Origin: Deltaproteobacteria bacterium
Lineage (GTDB): Bacteria > Desulfobacterota > Deferrisomatia > Deferrisomatales > Deferrisomataceae
Assembly: GCA_013152215.1 (NCBI GenBank)
Contig: JAADGT010000283.1
Location: 1-6,091, forward strand
DNA length: 6,091 nt
Direction of reading: 5' to 3'
Part shown: piece by piece, positions 4,938-6,091 of the stretch
Position numbering within the stretch: the first letter of the stretch is position 1
Layout of the letters: the number at the start of each line of letters is the position of its first letter
Notes under the pieces: model-generated
What the model was told of the DNA's origin: nothing
The model's database searches: none
Seen by the model: the letters and a program-made list of their open reading frames with translations, nothing else
Translations under genes and position numbers: made by a program

Positions 4938-6091
4938 TCACCCGAACAGCTCGACCTGGCGGGGATCCTTCCCTGGGGTGTCGGACCGGGCGTCCTCGGT
5001 CTCCGCACCCGAGTGCTCCTGCCCGGAGCCGCCGTCCCCTCCTTCCGGGTCGTCCCCGCCCGGCACCTCCCCAAGGATCTTCTGGATCTCATCGGCCACC
5101 AGCACCTCGCGCTCCAGCAGGGCGGCGGCGAGGGCGTCGAGCCGGTCGCGATTGTCCGCCAAAAGCCTCCGGGCCCGCTCCAGGTTCTCGCGGACGATCC
5201 GCTTCACCTCGGAGTCGATCTCCTCGGCCGTACGTTCCGAGTAGTCCCGATGGGCCGCGAGCTCCTTGCCCAGGAAGATCTGCTCCTCCTCCCGGCCGAA
5301 GGTAAGGGGGCCCAGCCGGTCGCTCATGCCCCACTTGCACACCATACGCCGGGCGATCTCCGAGGCCTTTTCGATGTCGTCCCCGGCACCGGTGGTCAGG
5401 TGCCCCACCGACAGCTCCTCGGCGGCGCGTCCGCCCAGGAACACGGCGATCCGGTCCATCAGGTACTCGCGGGTGTAGGTGTGGCGCTCGTCGATGGGCA
5501 GCTGCTGGGTCACCCCCAGGGCCCGACCGCGGGGGATGATGGACACCTTGTAGATCGGGTCGGCGTTCGGAAGCAGCATGGCCACCAGCGCGTGGCCGGC
5601 CTCGTGGTAGGCGGTGTTGCGGCGCTCCTCGTCCGACAGCACCAGGCTCCGCCGCTCGGCACCCATCAGCACCTTGTCCTTGGCCTTCTCGAAGTCCTCC
5701 ATGCCGACCCGGTCCTTGTCTTGGCGGGCCGCGGCCAGGGCCGCCTCGTTGACCAGGTTCTCGAGGTCGGCCCCGCTGAACCCCGGGGTTCCCCGGGCCA
5801 GGGTCTGCAGGTCCACGTCGTCGGCCAAAGGCACGCCCTTCACGTGGACCTTGAGGATCCCTTCGCGGCCACGCACGTCGGGCCTGGGGATCACGATCTG
5901 CCGGTCGAACCGCCCGGGCCGCAGCAGGGCCGGGTCGAGCACGTCAGGCCGGTTCGTAGCGGCGATCAGGATCACCCCCTCGGACGACTCGAACCCGTCC
6001 ATCTCGACCAGGAGCTGGTTCAGGGTCTGCTCGCGCTCGTCGATGGGCAGCTGCTGGGTCACCCCCAGGGCCCGACCGCGGGGGATGATGG
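4938..6091 (-). CDS. ftsH: ATP-dependent zinc metalloprotease FtsH, C-terminal part only; last 59 bases suspect
   Basis: FtsH is a membrane-anchored hexameric AAA+ protease that degrades misassembled membrane proteins and short-lived regulators. The trustworthy part begins at about 6041 with DEREQTLNQLLVEMDGFE. It then shows the second region of homology with arginine fingers (ATNRPDVLDP...RPGRFDR, 5901-5960), the AAA lid and the zinc protease motif HEAGH (5592-5606). The third zinc ligand follows in TGAGDDIEKA, and the tail is Gly/Asp/Glu-rich and probably disordered. The N-terminal membrane segments, Walker A and Walker B are missing. Beyond 6041 the frame runs into IIPRGRALGVTQQLPIDER, an exact copy of the protease-domain segment at 5484-5542, where family members have GGGHDER. 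This is almost certainly a chimeric end, and the GTG at 6062 is not a start. folP follows after 306 bp. Confidence 0.95.
   Translation of the reverse strand, partial: IIPRGRALGVTQQLPIDEREQTLNQLLVEMDGFESSEGVILIAATNRPDVLDPALLRPGRFDRQIVIPRPDVRGREGILKVHVKGVPLADDVDLQTLARGTPGFSGADLENLVNEAALAAARQDKDRVGMEDFEKAKDKVLMGAERRSLVLSDEERRNTAYHEAGHALVAMLLPNADPIYKVSIIPRGRALGVTQQLPIDERHTYTREYLMDRIAVFLGGRAAEELSVGHLTTGAGDDIEKASEIARRMVCKWGMSDRLGPLTFGREEEQIFLGKELAAHRDYSERTAEEIDSEVKRIVRENLERARRLLADNRDRLDALAAALLEREVLVADEIQKILGEVPGGDDPEGGDGGSGQEHSGAETEDARSDTPGKDPRQVELFG
5484..5542 (-). repeat. Direct repeat, genuine copy inside ftsH
   Basis: These 59 bases encode IIPRGRALGVTQQLPIDER in its normal place, just after HEAGH and the DPIYKVS stretch of the protease domain. 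The same segment (E. coli: TIIPRGRALGVTFFLP) is found at this position in the family. The copy at 6033-6091 is identical. Confidence 0.9.
6033..6091 (-). repeat. Direct repeat, misplaced copy at the contig edge
   Basis: All 59 bases match 5484-5542 at a fixed offset of 549 bases (183 codons), so the frame stays open. Identity stops at 6032/5483 on one side and at the sequence end on the other. The junction falls on GCGCTCGTC (minus strand Asp-Glu-Arg), which both the protease segment and the expected GHDEREQ segment would contain. It is most likely a chimeric or misassembled end. Confidence 0.9.

Noticed and set aside
4769..5092. 107-codon minus-strand frame starting inside ftsH and covering the ftsH-folP gap
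   Set aside because: It reads through the heptamer arrays, is Arg/Pro/Ser-rich, overlaps ftsH out of frame and shows no conserved feature.
6060..6062. GTG at 6062 as the start of a short FtsH
   Set aside because: The codon is the Val of GVTQQLP inside the misplaced 59-base copy. Genuine FtsH needs the upstream membrane and Walker regions.

Overview
The window looks like one GC-rich bacterial housekeeping contig. All five genes lie on the minus strand. In transcription order (right to left) they are ftsH (broken at the right edge), folP, cdaA, cdaR and glmM (cut at the left edge). From general knowledge, this order is familiar from Geobacter-like and other Desulfobacterota/Desulfuromonadota ('deltaproteobacterial') genomes. 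The FolP N-terminal extension fits that group too. The assignment is inference from synteny and composition; no rRNA or other taxonomic marker is present.

Region by region: 1-1153 is GlmM (phosphoglucosamine mutase) without its C-terminus. 1154-1646 is an unusually long gap of 493 bp holding a ~270 bp foldback (imperfect inverted repeat), an octamer array, and two near-identical heptamer arrays exactly 420 bp apart. 1647-2618 is CdaR (YbbR-domain protein), overlapping cdaA by 4 nt. 2615-3427 is the membrane diadenylate cyclase CdaA. 3432-4631 is FolP (dihydropteroate synthase). 4632-4937 is a 306 bp gap with another octamer array and two further heptamer arrays. 4938-6091 is the C-terminal part of the FtsH protease.

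The genes join membrane proteolysis (FtsH), folate synthesis (FolP), c-di-AMP synthesis and its membrane partner (CdaA/CdaR), and the first committed mutase step toward UDP-GlcNAc and peptidoglycan (GlmM). folP-cdaA-cdaR are tightly packed and surely co-transcribed. The two repeat-filled gaps lie on either side of this trio.

The protein-coding content is well known and I see no undescribed gene system. The points worth a second look are in the non-coding DNA. Both gaps carry short tandem repeats with 7- or 8-nt periods in four sequence families, and the cdaR-glmM gap carries a large foldback. In addition, the last 59 bases (6033-6091) are an exact in-frame copy of 5484-5542. They are joined to ftsH at a 9-10 nt microhomology, which strongly suggests a chimeric contig end rather than real sequence upstream in ftsH.
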